Source: Streptococcus bovimastitidis (lineage in GTDB: Bacteria > Bacillota > Bacilli > Lactobacillales > Streptococcaceae). From it: DNA of 64,000 nt. Where the stretch lies: positions 62,001 to 126,000 of the forward strand of contig NZ_LZDD01000001.1 of assembly GCF_001885095.1 (NCBI RefSeq), in the 5' to 3' direction. The notes under the pieces were generated by a model that ran no database searches, was not told where the DNA came from, and worked only from the letters and a program-made list of their open reading frames with translations. Within the stretch, counting starts at the first letter, position 1; each line of letters begins with the position of its first letter. The translations under genes were made by a program, and so were the position numbers. This document shows, one piece after another, positions 35,493 through 47,024 of this stretch.

Positions 35493-36571
35493 TGGCTAAA
35501 AAGATTATTTTCACTGGTGGTGGAACAGTCGGTCATGTAACCTTAAATCTGATCTTAATGCCACAATTTATCAAAGACGGTTGGCAAGTCCATTACATTG
35601 GTGATAAACATGGCATTGAATACCAAGAAATTCAAAAATCAGGACTAGATGTAACCTTTCATAGTATCAAAACGGGTAAATTAAGACGTTATTTTTCTTG
35701 GCAAAACCTTCTAGATGTTTTTAAAGTTGGCATTGGCCTCTTGCAATCAATGATTATTATTGCACGTATTAGACCTAAAGCCCTTTTTTCAAAAGGTGGA
35801 TTTGTTTCAGTGCCACCAGTTATTGCAGCAAGCATTTTACGTGTACCTGTTTTTGTCCATGAATCCGATTTATCTATGGGACTAGCTAATAAAATTGCTT
35901 CCAAGTTTGCGACAACCATGTATACAACTTTTGAACCGGAAGCTCACCTCAAAAACGCTAAACATATCGGTGCAGTTACAAAAGTGTCCAGTGACTCTTT
36001 AATCTCTGCAAACCCTCTATTGCAAGAGATTGTTGAACAATTTAATCCAAATTTAAAAACTCTTTTGTTTATTGGTGGGTCAGCAGGAGCTAAAGTTTTC
36101 AATCATTTTATCAGTCAAACACCTGAATTGACAGAAAAATACAATGTTATTAATATTAGCGGTGACCCTAGCTTAAACAGTTTGGAAAAAAATCTTTACC
36201 GTATTGATTATGTGACAGAACTCTACCAACCTTTGATGAATTTAGCAGATGTGGTTATCACTCGAGGTGGGTCTAATACTATTTTTGAACTTTTGGCTAT
36301 GCAAAAATTGCATGTCATTGTACCGCTTGGTAAAGAAGCTAGCCGCGGTGATCAATTGGAAAACGCTAAATATTTCGTTGAGCACGGCTATTCTCAAGAA
36401 CTTATGGAAAATGAATTAACTTTAGATGGCCTTAGTCAAAAAGTTTCTGACTTATTGGTAAACCAAGATTCTTATAAGACAGCTATGGCTAGTGCACGTG
36501 AATTAACGTCACCAGATATTTTCTATAAACAATTAAGAGCTGATATGAGCTCGAAAATTAAGGAAAATTAA
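35492..36571 (+). CDS. murG: Undecaprenyl-PP-MurNAc-pentapeptide GlcNAc transferase MurG
   Basis: Membrane-associated GT28 glycosyltransferase converting lipid I to lipid II on the inner face. 359 residues with the N-terminal glycine-rich [14 protein letters not shown] (H at the base position), the [10 protein letters not shown] loop, [11 protein letters not shown], a second glycine-rich FIGGSAGA and the donor-site [10 protein letters not shown] near 250. Starts on the last base of murD and ends directly before divIB. Confidence 0.96.
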   Translation: MAKKIIFTGGGTVGHVTLNLILMPQFIKDGWQVHYIGDKHGIEYQEIQKSGLDVTFHSIKTGKLRRYFSWQNLLDVFKVGIGLLQSMIIIARIRPKALFSKGGFVSVPPVIAASILRVPVFVHESDLSMGLANKIASKFATTMYTTFEPEAHLKNAKHIGAVTKVSSDSLISANPLLQEIVEQFNPNLKTLLFIGGSAGAKVFNHFISQTPELTEKYNVINISGDPSLNSLEKNLYRIDYVTELYQPLMNLADVVITRGGSNTIFELLAMQKLHVIVPLGKEASRGDQLENAKYFVEHGYSQELMENELTLDGLSQKVSDLLVNQDSYKTAMASARELTSPDIFYKQLRADMSSKIKEN

Positions 36572-37741
36572 ATGGCAAAAAAGAAAAAAAATAGCCCGGA
36601 TAAAGAGCCGGTTGTTTTAACAGAATGGCAAAAAAGAAACATTGAGTTTCTGGAAAAGAAAAAAATTCAGGCTGAAGAAGAAAAAAAGCTTAAAGAAAAG
36701 TTGATGATTGAGAAGAAAGCTCAACTTCAACCGGTTGAACCGACTGAAGAAGTTGAGGAGACAAAAGTTTCTAAAATACTCTTTAAAAAAGAAAAAAAAG
36801 AAAAGCAGCCTAAAGAGAAAAGAGAAAAAACAAAAAGACAAAAAGCCTTGATAAAAGCTCTCCCGGTCTTGTTGGTCAGCCTCTTAATCATGGGGACATC
36901 GATCTTTTTCTTGACACCCTACAGTAAAATGAAAACCTTTGATTCAAAAGGTAACAGTCACAGTAGTTTGGTGGAATTGGTTAATCAAAGTAAGATTAAG
37001 CCTTCTGAGTATTTTTTATCTGTCCTTTTTTCTAGACAAAAACATATTGATGCTATTAAAGCTAGCAATCCATGGGTAAAAGACTTATCCATTCAATATG
37101 AATTACCTAATCATTTTATTTTTAAGGTTAAAGAATACCGCATTATTGCTTACGCTGAAGAAAAGAATGGTTTTCAACCAATCTTGGAGAACGGGCGACG
37201 AGTGACTGTTGTTAACAAGAGTCAATTACCAAAAAACTTTTTAATCATCAATCTAAAAAATGAAAGTGATATTCAATATTTGGTTAGGACACTTGCCAAA
37301 CTACCAACTAAATTGGTGAAAAATGTTAAGTCAGTCTCCTTAGCAAATTCTAAGTCAACACCCGACCTCCTTTCAATCCAAATGCAAGATGGCAATACCA
37401 TTCGGGTTCCTCAATCGCAATTATTGAAAAAGATGCCTTATTATCTCAAGTTGAAAAAGAATCTAAAAGACACAGCTATCGTCGATATGGAAGTTGGAAT
37501 CTATTCAACAACGAGTGATATTGAAGCTGCGGAGGCTAAAGTCAAAGAGGAGCAAGCAAGTAAAACAGCTAAAAAGAAGGAGACAACAAATTCTTCTAGT
37601 AGCACCCCGTCAACTGACACAACACAATCAAGTGAGACTCAGCTAGATCCTAATCAACAAGCGGGTCAAGTCGATCCAAACCAGCAGCAAAGTCAAACAG
37701 AAAGCTCAAGTCAGGCAGCAGATCAAGTACCTGCTCAATAA
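36572..37741 (+). CDS. divIB: Cell division protein DivIB (FtsQ homologue)
   Basis: 389-residue bitopic division protein. Highly charged Lys/Glu-rich cytoplasmic N-terminus (1-90), one transmembrane helix (about 93-112), an extracellular POTRA domain starting KMKTFDSKGNSHSS, a beta domain to about 310, and a low-complexity Ser/Thr/Gln/Asn tail (320-389). It stabilises the FtsL/DivIC complex of the divisome. The first ATG follows the murG stop immediately. Last gene before the ftsA promoter. Confidence 0.93.
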   Translation: MAKKKKNSPDKEPVVLTEWQKRNIEFLEKKKIQAEEEKKLKEKLMIEKKAQLQPVEPTEEVEETKVSKILFKKEKKEKQPKEKREKTKRQKALIKALPVLLVSLLIMGTSIFFLTPYSKMKTFDSKGNSHSSLVELVNQSKIKPSEYFLSVLFSRQKHIDAIKASNPWVKDLSIQYELPNHFIFKVKEYRIIAYAEEKNGFQPILENGRRVTVVNKSQLPKNFLIINLKNESDIQYLVRTLAKLPTKLVKNVKSVSLANSKSTPDLLSIQMQDGNTIRVPQSQLLKKMPYYLKLKKNLKDTAIVDMEVGIYSTTSDIEAAEAKVKEEQASKTAKKKETTNSSSSTPSTDTTQSSETQLDPNQQAGQVDPNQQQSQTESSSQAADQVPAQ

Positions 37742-37864
37742 TGAAAATGACTTGCGAAATTTTTTGAAAATCACTTTGAAAAGAGGAGAATTTCAGCTAA
37801 AAAATGATTGTTTTCTTGGTCAGGATTAAATTGACAAAAAAGATTAAGTTTATATAACAAAATG

Positions 37865-37893
37865 CGTAAAATGGTAACATTTTACGTTTTTTT
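37865..37893 (+). terminator. Terminator of murD-murG-divIB
   Basis: Perfect stem CGTAAAATG (37865-37873) with CATTTTACG (37878-37886), GTAA loop, seven T. The T run abuts the ftsA promoter. Confidence 0.93.
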
Positions 37894-37894
37894 A

Positions 37895-37903
37895 TGGTAT
37901 AAT
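37895..37903 (+). promoter_or_regulatory. ftsA-ftsZ promoter overlapping the upstream terminator
   Basis: TGGTATAAT is a perfect extended -10 one base after the terminator's T run. The -35 region falls on the terminator loop and 3' arm, where no consensus exists. Transcription would start near 37910. Confidence 0.75.
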
Positions 37904-37975
37904 ATTCACTGAATAATTCTGTTTTTAGCAGTATTTAGAATAGTAAAAGTTTGGAAAGATAGTGAGGTCAAGTGA

Positions 37976-39343
37976 ATGGCTAGAAATGGCTTTTTTACTG
38001 GTTTAGATATAGGAACTAGCTCGATTAAAGTTTTAGTAGCGGAGTTTATTTCAGGTGAAATGAACGTCATTGGAGTTAGTAACGTCCCTAGTACCGGCGT
38101 AAAAGATGGCATAATAATTGATATTGAAGCAGCAGCTACTGCAATTAAAACTGCAGTGGAGCAAGCTGAAGAAAAAGCAGGTATGACTATTGATAAAATC
38201 AATGTTGGCTTACCAGCAAATCTTCTTCAAATTGAACCAACTCAAGGAATGATTCCTGTTCCTAGCGAGTCTAAAGAAATTAAGGACGAAGATGTTGATA
38301 GTGTTGTTAAATCAGCTCTAACAAAAAGCATTACGCCTGAACGTGAAGTCATTTCTTTAGTTCCAGAAGAGTTTATTGTAGATGGTTTCCAAGGCATTCG
38401 TGATCCTCGTGGTATGATGGGGATTCGTTTAGAAATGCGCGGTTTGATTTACACTGGACCAAGTACAATCTTACATAACCTTCGTAAAACAGTTGAACGT
38501 GCGGGGATTACCGTAGAAAACATCATCATCACTCCATTAGCGATGGCTCGTTCAGTTCTTAACGAAGGCGAACGTGAATTTGGTGCTACCGTTATCGATA
38601 TGGGTGGCGGTCAAACAACAGTAGCTTCTATGCGTGCTCAAGAATTGCAATACACTAACATTTATACTGAAGGTGGCGATTATATCACCAAAGATATTTC
38701 AAAAGTCTTGAAAACATCGATGTCAATTGCGGAAGCATTGAAATTTAACTTTGGTCAAGCCAACGTTAATGAAGCTAGCCCAACAGAAACTGTAAATGTT
38801 GATGTGGTTGGTAGTGATGAGCCTGTTGAAGTGTCAGAGCGTTATTTATCTGAAATTATTTCAGCCCGTATTCGTCACATTTTAGATCGCGTTAAACAAG
38901 ATTTAGATCGTGGTCGCCTGTTAGACTTACCTGGTGGTATTGTTCTGATTGGTGGTGGTTCAATTGTTCCTGGTGTTGTTGAGATTGCTCAAGAAATCTT
39001 TGGAACAACTGTAAAACTCCATGTTCCAAATCAAGTTGGTATTCGCAATCCAATGTTTGCTAATGTGATTAGCTTGGTAGAGTATGTTGGTAAAATGTCA
39101 GAAGTTGACGTTCTAGCTCAAGGTGCTGTAAATGGTGAAGAAATGCTTCGTCGCAAACCAATTGATTTTGGTGGTCACGACTCATTTGTTCCTCAGTACA
39201 ATGAACCTAGACATCAGCAAGCTGCTAATTATAACAACAATCAACAAGCAAATCCTGTCGATTATACTAAACAAGCGCCAGCTGAACCAAAACCTGGTAT
39301 AGGTGAACGAGTTCGTGGTATTTTCGGAAGTATGTTTGACTAA
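37976..39343 (+). CDS. ftsA: Cell division protein FtsA
   Basis: 455-residue actin-like ATPase that tethers FtsZ to the membrane. Actin-fold motifs: TGLDIGTSSIKVLVAE near 8-23, VIDMGGGQTTVAS near 206 and IVLIGGGSIVPGVVEIAQ near 322; the C-terminal amphipathic membrane helix is the end segment IGERVRGIFGSMF after a Gln/Asn/Pro-rich linker. TGAGGT RBS. Followed after 52 bp by ftsZ in the same transcript. Confidence 0.97.
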   Translation: MARNGFFTGLDIGTSSIKVLVAEFISGEMNVIGVSNVPSTGVKDGIIIDIEAAATAIKTAVEQAEEKAGMTIDKINVGLPANLLQIEPTQGMIPVPSESKEIKDEDVDSVVKSALTKSITPEREVISLVPEEFIVDGFQGIRDPRGMMGIRLEMRGLIYTGPSTILHNLRKTVERAGITVENIIITPLAMARSVLNEGEREFGATVIDMGGGQTTVASMRAQELQYTNIYTEGGDYITKDISKVLKTSMSIAEALKFNFGQANVNEASPTETVNVDVVGSDEPVEVSERYLSEIISARIRHILDRVKQDLDRGRLLDLPGGIVLIGGGSIVPGVVEIAQEIFGTTVKLHVPNQVGIRNPMFANVISLVEYVGKMSEVDVLAQGAVNGEEMLRRKPIDFGGHDSFVPQYNEPRHQQAANYNNNQQANPVDYTKQAPAEPKPGIGERVRGIFGSMFD

Positions 39344-39365
39344 AATTTTTAAAAAATAAAACTAG

Positions 39366-40721
<1,356 letters not shown>

Positions 40722-40729
40722 GAGAAACA

Positions 40730-41401
40730 ATGACTATTAAAGAGAATAAAGATGTAATCTTTGAAGAACTCCATAAAAGCCTAGAAGCTGCAGGTCGTAA
40801 TGAAAATTCTGTTACTGTGATTGGTGTCACCAAATACGCAGATATAGATGCGACTAAGGAATTGATAGAAGCTGGAATTTTTCATCTTGGTGAAAATCGA
40901 GTTGATAAATTCTTAGCTAAATATCATGCCTTACAAGATAAGGAGCTAACTTGGCATTTTATTGGTAGTGTTCAAAGACGAAAAGTTAAAGATTTTATCA
41001 ATCAGATTGATTACTTTCACGCACTTGATTCAATTAATTTAGCAAAAGAGATTCAAAAAAGAGCTGAAAAGCCTATTAAATGTTTCCTTCAGTTAAATGT
41101 TTCAGGTGAGGAAAGTAAACACGGCTTTTCACCAGATGAATTGGATGACATTATTCCACAATTGGAAGACTTAGATAAGTTGCAATTGGTTGGTTTAATG
41201 ACGATGGCTCCACTGGATGCTAATCCAGAAACACTTCACAACATCTTTAAAGAAACAAATCACATCAGACAAGAACTGCAATCGCAAAACAGAAAGAATA
41301 TGCCTTTTACTGAGTTAAGCATGGGAATGAGCAATGATTATCCAATCGCTGTTCAAAACGGTGCAACTTTTGTTCGTATTGGAACTTCTTTCTTTAAATA
41401 A
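40730..41401 (+). CDS. ylmE: YggS/YlmE-family pyridoxal-phosphate-binding protein
   Basis: 223-residue single-domain PLP protein of the fold-type III alanine racemase barrel. The PLP lysine is in VIGVTKY near 35; GENRVDKF, WHFIGSVQRRK and the phosphate-binding LSMGMSNDYPIA are typical. These proteins maintain PLP and amino-acid homeostasis rather than catalyse a known reaction. Conserved between ftsZ and sepF in Firmicutes. Confidence 0.93.
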   Translation: MTIKENKDVIFEELHKSLEAAGRNENSVTVIGVTKYADIDATKELIEAGIFHLGENRVDKFLAKYHALQDKELTWHFIGSVQRRKVKDFINQIDYFHALDSINLAKEIQKRAEKPIKCFLQLNVSGEESKHGFSPDELDDIIPQLEDLDKLQLVGLMTMAPLDANPETLHNIFKETNHIRQELQSQNRKNMPFTELSMGMSNDYPIAVQNGATFVRIGTSFFK

Positions 41402-41413
41402 TGGAGATAAAAG

Positions 41414-42064
41414 ATGGCATTTAAAGACGCAATTAATAAGATGGTATCTTATTTTGATACTGATGACGTCAGCGAAGTGGAAGATGATGCTCCAGTTCAA
41501 AGAACAGAGGAAGCTGTAGCAGCAAAACCACAACAACAAGCGACTCGTCCAAACCCACAAACTCAAGCAAGTCCACGTGCTAGCCAGCAAGCTGCTAACC
41601 GTCCTGCTCCAACACCTCGTTCTTACAAGCCTGAGCAACAGGTAGCGCCAAGCTATCAAGCACAGCAAAGAACAAGTGCACCAGAAGCAATGGAACGTCG
41701 TAGTACACAATATGGTTCACAAGCTGCTAGAAAACCTGAAAGACAAGTTGAAACAGCGGCAGCAGGTCAAACAACAATTGCTCTTAAATTCCCTAAGAAA
41801 TATGAGGATGCGCAAGAAATTGTTGATTTGTTAATTGAAAACGAATGTGTCTTGATGGACTTCCAATACATGCTCGATGCACAAGCTAGACGTTGTTTGG
41901 ATTTTATTGACGGAGCAAGTAAAGTCTTGTACGGATCTTTACAAAAGGTTGGTTCTTCAATGTATTTGTTGACCCCTTCGAATGTATCTGTTAATATTGA
42001 AGAAATGAATATTCCTAATAGTAATCAAGACTTTGGTTATGATTTTGATATGAAGAGACGCTAA
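41414..42064 (+). CDS. sepF: Cell division protein SepF
   Basis: 216 residues: an N-terminal amphipathic membrane-binding helix ([12 protein letters not shown]), a Gln/Ala/Pro/Arg-rich linker (about 30-115) and the C-terminal SepF domain with [22 protein letters not shown] and [19 protein letters not shown]. SepF polymerises and binds the FtsZ C-terminus to align the Z ring. GGAG RBS; 2 bp before the next gene. Confidence 0.95.
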   Translation: MAFKDAINKMVSYFDTDDVSEVEDDAPVQRTEEAVAAKPQQQATRPNPQTQASPRASQQAANRPAPTPRSYKPEQQVAPSYQAQQRTSAPEAMERRSTQYGSQAARKPERQVETAAAGQTTIALKFPKKYEDAQEIVDLLIENECVLMDFQYMLDAQARRCLDFIDGASKVLYGSLQKVGSSMYLLTPSNVSVNIEEMNIPNSNQDFGYDFDMKRR

Positions 42065-42066
42065 AT

Positions 42067-42324
42067 ATGATATTTCTATTAGTTATCGTCCTTAATCTCA
42101 TAAAAGTATATTCATACCTTCTACTAGGTTATGCACTACTTTCTTGGTTTCCAGGTGCATATGATACTTGGTTGGGAAGATTGATTTGTCAATTGGTAGA
42201 ACCTGTCATTCAACCTTTTAGAAAATTGCCTTTGCAATTTGCAGGGATTGACTTTACAGTTTTTGCAGTCATGATAGCACTCAACTTTTTAAGTAATTTT
42301 TTGATTAAACTCGTAATTGGATGA
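42067..42324 (+). CDS. ylmG: YggT-family membrane protein YlmG
   Basis: 85-residue YggT-family protein with two membrane helices and the conserved central segment LLSWFPGAYDT / LVEPVIQPFRKLPLQFAGIDFT. Found in the sepF-ylmG-ylmH-divIVA gene order across Firmicutes; a role in nucleoid or envelope organisation has been proposed for relatives. Overlaps ylmH by 4 bp. Confidence 0.93.
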   Translation: MIFLLVIVLNLIKVYSYLLLGYALLSWFPGAYDTWLGRLICQLVEPVIQPFRKLPLQFAGIDFTVFAVMIALNFLSNFLIKLVIG

Positions 42325-43109
42325 CAAGTAAAGATATTAAACAACATTTTCACCCTAGTGAATCACCATTTATTGAAAAGATAAATGATATTATTAATCG
42401 GGTTGAAAATAATTATACCTACTATCTTACTGATTTTCTAAATCCAAGACAGATTGAAATAGTCAAAATATTGGTTGCTAGCAGTCAATTACTGGCCTTT
42501 TCGTCAAGTGATTATTTCCAGACGGAATATGGTCGCATGATTATTGCACCAGATTATTATCAATTAGATGAATCAGATTTTGACATAGCACTTGTTGAGA
42601 TTATTTATAATCCTAAATTCAATAAGATAAAACATTCGCAAATTCTTGGTGCTCTAATTCATGAATTAGGGATTCAAAGGAGCTTGCTTGGTGATATCCT
42701 TGTTGAAGAAGGTTATGCTCAGGTCTTAACCACAAAAGCAATGGTAACTTATCTATTAAATCATATTAATAAGATTGCTAGAGCTAGTGTTAATCTAAAA
42801 GAAATATCAATAAGTCAGCTTATTAAGCCTACAGTAGATGAAATTCTATTGGATGTTACACTTTCTAGCCTTAGGCTTGATCGACTGATTGCCACTGTCT
42901 TCAAGTTATCTCGAAGTCAGGCAATTAAATTAATTGAATCTGAAAAAGTAAAAGTAAATTATCGCATCATCGATAAGACTTCTGAAACACTTAATCTTGA
43001 TGATTTGGTCAGTGTTAGGGGTTTTGGTCGCTTTAAACTCATATCAGATAACGGTCTTACCAAAAATGGAAAGTATAAATTGACGCTTAGCAAAACAATG
43101 CAAAAATAA
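42321..43109 (+). CDS. ylmH: S4-domain RNA-binding protein YlmH
   Basis: 262-residue protein with an N-terminal YlmH domain (about 20-175) and a C-terminal S4 RNA-binding domain (about 180-240, LRLDRLIATVFKLSRSQAIKLIESEKVKVNY region). In B. subtilis YlmH works in ribosome quality control by binding stalled 50S subunits. Here it follows ylmG with a 4-bp overlap and precedes divIVA by 9 bp. Confidence 0.93.
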   Translation: MTSKDIKQHFHPSESPFIEKINDIINRVENNYTYYLTDFLNPRQIEIVKILVASSQLLAFSSSDYFQTEYGRMIIAPDYYQLDESDFDIALVEIIYNPKFNKIKHSQILGALIHELGIQRSLLGDILVEEGYAQVLTTKAMVTYLLNHINKIARASVNLKEISISQLIKPTVDEILLDVTLSSLRLDRLIATVFKLSRSQAIKLIESEKVKVNYRIIDKTSETLNLDDLVSVRGFGRFKLISDNGLTKNGKYKLTLSKTMQK

Positions 43110-43118
43110 GGAGAAATA

Positions 43119-43886
43119 ATGGCACTTACAGCACTTGAAATTAAAGATAAAACATTTAAAACCAAATTACGTGGTTACAGCGAAGAAGAAGTAAATGAAT
43201 TTTTAGATATTGTTGTTGAAGATTATGAAGCTCTTGTTAAAAAGAATCGTGAACAAGAAGCAAAAATCAAAACACTTGAAGAAAAATTATCTTATTTCGA
43301 CGAAATGAAAGAATCATTGAGTCAATCTGTTATTCTTGCTCAAGAAACTGCAGAAAAAGTTAAAGCTTCAGCAAATGCAGAAGCAAGTAACTTGGTAAGT
43401 AAAGCTAACTATGATGCTCAACACTTGTTAGATGAATCTAAAGCAAAAGCTAACCAAATGTTACGTGATGCAACTGACGAAGCAAAACGTGTAGCAGTGG
43501 AAACTGAAGAATTAAAACGTCAAACACGTGTCTTCCACCAACGTTTAATTTCATCAATTGAATCACAATTGACTTTATCAAATTCTCCTGAATGGGATGA
43601 ATTATTGCAACCAACAGCTGTTTATCTTCAAAATTCAGATGCTGCCTTTAAAGAAGTGGTAAAAGAAGTTCTTAATGAAAATGTGCCAGAAACTAATGAC
43701 TCTGCTTCATTTGATGCGACACGTCAATTCACTCCAGAAGAAATGGCTGAATTGCAACGTCGTGTAGATGAAAGCAATAAAGAATTAGAATCTACAGAAT
43801 TTGCATTGAATGGTCATGAGGAATCATCTGATTCAGGCATTAACCTTAACGAAACACAAACTTTTAAATTAAATATTGAAGATTAA
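43119..43886 (+). CDS. divIVA: Cell division protein DivIVA
   Basis: 255-residue coiled-coil protein that binds curved membrane at the septum and poles. The N-terminal lipid-binding domain ALEIKDKTFKTKLRGYSEEEVNEFLD (residues 4-29) is followed by long heptad-rich coiled coils (30-150) and a Glu/Asp-rich C-terminal tail. AAGGAG RBS. In streptococci it is regulated by the Ser/Thr kinase StkP-type pathway at Thr residues, which cannot be assigned here. Confidence 0.95.
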   Translation: MALTALEIKDKTFKTKLRGYSEEEVNEFLDIVVEDYEALVKKNREQEAKIKTLEEKLSYFDEMKESLSQSVILAQETAEKVKASANAEASNLVSKANYDAQHLLDESKAKANQMLRDATDEAKRVAVETEELKRQTRVFHQRLISSIESQLTLSNSPEWDELLQPTAVYLQNSDAAFKEVVKEVLNENVPETNDSASFDATRQFTPEEMAELQRRVDESNKELESTEFALNGHEESSDSGINLNETQTFKLNIED

Positions 43887-43904
43887 GAAAAACACGACTG
43901 ATTA

Positions 43905-44110
43905 ATCCACAAATACAGCAAGCAGAAGATGATGAGAGTTCTGCATTCCCTAGATTAATCCGTTATCATTTTCGATCATTTCAACTGAAATCCTATGTAA
44001 GTTGAAAGGTTTAGCTCACCTTACGAGCCACGAGGGAATAGTGCAAGCACTATTCTGAATTAAGGTGGTACCACGAGCTTTCGTCCTTTTATAGACGAGG
44101 GCTTTTTATA
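43905..44110 (+). promoter_or_regulatory. T-box leader of ileS
   Basis: The 262-bp gap before ileS holds the T-box element AAGGTGGTACCACG (44062-44075), preceded by a long stem-I region and by the inverted repeat GAATAGTG-CAAG-CACTATTC just upstream. Downstream AGCTTTCGTC and GACGAGGGCT form the terminator hairpin ending in TTTTT (about 44075-44107). Uncharged tRNA binding would favour the antiterminator; the linked gene predicts tRNA-Ile. The specifier codon and exact 5' end were not assigned. Confidence 0.9.
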
Positions 44111-44148
44111 TTATCGCAGTGACGAGTTATGAGAAGGAGTCTCACATT

Positions 44149-46950
44149 ATGAAATTAAAAGAAACATTAAATCTTGGCAAGACAGCTTTCCCAATGCGGG
44201 CAGGTCTTCCAACAAAAGAACCCCAATGGCAACAATCTTGGGAAGAAGCTGATATCTATAAAAAAAGACAAGCCTTAAACGAAGGCAAACCAGCTTTCCA
44301 TTTACATGATGGCCCTCCATATGCTAATGGAAATATCCACGTTGGTCATGCTTTAAATAAAATTTCAAAAGACATCATCGTACGTGCCAAATCAATGTCT
44401 GGTTACCAAGCGCCATTCATTCCAGGTTGGGATACACACGGTCTACCAATCGAACAAGTATTAGCCAAAAAAGGTATCAAACGTAAAGAAATGGATTTAG
44501 CGGAATACTTGGAGATGTGTCGTGAGTACGCACTATCACAAGTTGACAAACAGCGTGAAGATTTCAAACGTTTAGGTGTCTCTGCAGATTGGGAAAACCC
44601 TTATGTAACCCTAATGCCTGAATACGAAGCTAATCAAATCCGTGTCTTTGGCGCAATGGCTGATAAAGGCTATATCTATCGCGGGGCTAAGCCAGTTTAT
44701 TGGTCTTGGTCTTCAGAATCAGCCCTTGCTGAAGCCGAGATTGAATACCATGATATTGATTCAACTTCTCTTTACTATGCAAATAAAGTGAAACACGGTA
44801 AAGGCATTCTTGATACAGATACTTATATCGTCGTTTGGACAACAACACCGTTTACAGTAACGGCTTCGCGTGGTTTGACAGTTGGTCCGGAAATGGATTA
44901 TGTTGTCGTAAGACCGGCAGGTAAGAGTCAGAAATACCTTGTTGCTGAAGGATTGCTAGATAGTCTAGCAGCAAAATTTGGTTGGCCAGAATTTGAGACA
45001 GTAGCAACCTATAAAGGTAAAGACCTTGAATTCATTGAAACTGAGCATCCATGGGATACAGAAGTAACAGAATATGTTATATTAGGTGATCATGTTACTC
45101 TTGATTCAGGTACTGGTATCGTCCATACAGCTCCAGGTTTTGGTGAGGATGACTACAATGTCGGTATGCAATATAAACTTGAAGTGGCTGTTACCGTTGA
45201 TGAACGTGGAATTATGATGGAAAATGCGGGACCAGATTTCCAAGGCAAGTTCTATGATAAAGTAACACCAATTGTTCAAGAAAAACTTGGTGACTTACTC
45301 TTAGCTAGTGAAGTAATAAACCACTCATACCCATTTGACTGGCGTACTAAAAAACCAATTATCTGGCGTGCAGTTCCGCAATGGTTTGCTTCAGTTTCTC
45401 AATTCCGTAAAGAAATTTTAGAGGAAATTGAAAAAACAACTTTCCATCCTTCATGGGGTAAAACACGTCTCTACAACATGATTCGTGACCGTGGCGACTG
45501 GGTAATCTCACGTCAACGGGCTTGGGGTGTTCCTTTACCAATCTTCTACGCAGAAGATGGCACAGCTATCATGACTAAAGAAGTGACTGACCATGTTGCT
45601 GATTTGTTTGAAAAAGAAGGCTCAATTATCTGGTGGAAAAAAGAAGCTAAAGACCTTTTACCAGAAGGATTTACCCATCCAGGTTCACCAAATGGTGAAT
45701 TCACAAAAGAAACAGATATCATGGATGTTTGGTTTGATTCAGGCTCATCATGGAATAGTGTGATGAATGCTCGTCCACACTTAAACTACCCTGCTGACCT
45801 TTATTTAGAAGGTTCTGACCAATACCGTGGATGGTTTAATTCATCCTTAATCACATCAGTAGCTGTAAATGGTCACGCACCTTATAAATCAGTATTATCA
45901 CAAGGATTTGTTCTTGATGGTAAAGGTGAAAAAATGTCTAAATCTAAAGGTAATACTATCTTACCAAGTGATGTGACTAAACAATATGGTGCTGAAATCC
46001 TACGTCTCTGGGTGACTTCTGTAGATACTGATAACGACGTTCGCGTTTCGATGGATATCTTAGGTCAAGTTTCTGAAACTTACCGTAAGATCCGTAATAC
46101 CCTACGTTTCTTGTTAGCAAATACCTCTGATTTCAATCCAAGTACAGATGCCATCTCTTATGAAAATCTGCCAGCTGCTGACAAGTACATGACCATCAAA
46201 TTTAACAAATTAGTGGAAACTTTCCATGAAGCCTATAACACTTATGACTTTATGGCCATCTACAAAGCTGTTGTTAACTTTGTAACCGTTGATTTATCAG
46301 CCTTCTATTTAGATTATGCTAAAGATGTTGTCTATATCGAAGCTGCAAATAGCCCACAACGTCGTGCTATGCAAACCGTCTTCTATGATATCTTGGTTAA
46401 GATTACAAAACTTTTAACACCAATCTTGCCACATACGGCAGAAGAAATCTGGTCATACCTTGAATTTGAAGAAGCAGAATTTGTGCAATTGACTGAATTA
46501 CCAGTTGCTGAGACTTTCAATGGTGAAAATGAGATTCTGGAAGCTTGGGATGCCTTCATGACACTCCGCAACCAAGCTCAAAAAGCCTTGGAAGAAGCAC
46601 GAAATGCCAAAATTATCGGTAAGTCATTAGAAGCCCACTTGACAATCTATGCTAGTCCAGAAGTGAAAACACTCATAAATGCATTAGATAGTGACATTGC
46701 TGTCTTGATGATCGTATCGCAATTAACAATAGCTGACTTAGAAGCTGCGCCTGCAGATGCAATGACTTTTGATGGCCTTGCATTCACAGTAGAACGTGCA
46801 GAAGGCGAAGTTTGTGAACGGTCACGTCGTATTGACCCAACAACCAGAATGCGTTCTTATAATGCCTTTGTCTGCGATGCTAGTGCTAAAGTGATTGAAG
46901 AAAACTTCCCAGAAGCTGTTGCTGAGGGATTTGAAAGAAAAGAAAAATAA
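44149..46950 (+). CDS. ileS: Isoleucyl-tRNA synthetase IleS
   Basis: 933-residue class I aminoacyl-tRNA synthetase. HIGH-type motif HVGH at 64-67 ([15 protein letters not shown]), editing domain CP1 with WTTTPFT and [16 protein letters not shown], and KMSKS near 595. ATG 44149 follows AAGGAG and gives the family N-terminus. The C-terminal zinc-ribbon, which in many bacteria reads C-x-x-C twice, here reads VCERS...VCDAS, so two of four cysteines are replaced by serine. Controlled by the upstream T-box; a strong terminator follows. Confidence 0.97.
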   Translation: MKLKETLNLGKTAFPMRAGLPTKEPQWQQSWEEADIYKKRQALNEGKPAFHLHDGPPYANGNIHVGHALNKISKDIIVRAKSMSGYQAPFIPGWDTHGLPIEQVLAKKGIKRKEMDLAEYLEMCREYALSQVDKQREDFKRLGVSADWENPYVTLMPEYEANQIRVFGAMADKGYIYRGAKPVYWSWSSESALAEAEIEYHDIDSTSLYYANKVKHGKGILDTDTYIVVWTTTPFTVTASRGLTVGPEMDYVVVRPAGKSQKYLVAEGLLDSLAAKFGWPEFETVATYKGKDLEFIETEHPWDTEVTEYVILGDHVTLDSGTGIVHTAPGFGEDDYNVGMQYKLEVAVTVDERGIMMENAGPDFQGKFYDKVTPIVQEKLGDLLLASEVINHSYPFDWRTKKPIIWRAVPQWFASVSQFRKEILEEIEKTTFHPSWGKTRLYNMIRDRGDWVISRQRAWGVPLPIFYAEDGTAIMTKEVTDHVADLFEKEGSIIWWKKEAKDLLPEGFTHPGSPNGEFTKETDIMDVWFDSGSSWNSVMNARPHLNYPADLYLEGSDQYRGWFNSSLITSVAVNGHAPYKSVLSQGFVLDGKGEKMSKSKGNTILPSDVTKQYGAEILRLWVTSVDTDNDVRVSMDILGQVSETYRKIRNTLRFLLANTSDFNPSTDAISYENLPAADKYMTIKFNKLVETFHEAYNTYDFMAIYKAVVNFVTVDLSAFYLDYAKDVVYIEAANSPQRRAMQTVFYDILVKITKLLTPILPHTAEEIWSYLEFEEAEFVQLTELPVAETFNGENEILEAWDAFMTLRNQAQKALEEARNAKIIGKSLEAHLTIYASPEVKTLINALDSDIAVLMIVSQLTIADLEAAPADAMTFDGLAFTVERAEGEVCERSRRIDPTTRMRSYNAFVCDASAKVIEENFPEAVAEGFERKEK

Positions 46951-46986
46951 GCACTTTCTAAGTGTTAATCACTTATGAGTAACATC

Positions 46987-47024
46987 AAAACACCTTCACA
47001 TGTTCATGTGAAGGTGTTTTTTTT
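46987..47024. terminator. Bidirectional terminator between ileS and the convergent regulator
   Basis: AAAACACCTTCACATG and CATGTGAAGGTGTTTT form a 14- to 16-bp perfect stem with A run on one side and T run on the other, so it can end both ileS and the minus-strand regulator whose stop is at 47024. Confidence 0.92.

Noticed and set aside
36572..36850. Frame or repeat anomaly in the Lys/Glu-rich start of divIB
   Set aside because: The charged N-terminal cytoplasmic region is normal for streptococcal DivIB proteins.
41315..41710. 131-codon minus-strand frame across ylmE/sepF
   Set aside because: Antisense to two confident genes; Cys/Trp/Leu-rich translation is typical of the reverse of a Gln/Ala/Pro-rich linker.
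44000..44110. Separate protein-coding frame in the ileS leader
   Set aside because: The region is explained by T-box stems and the terminator/antiterminator.
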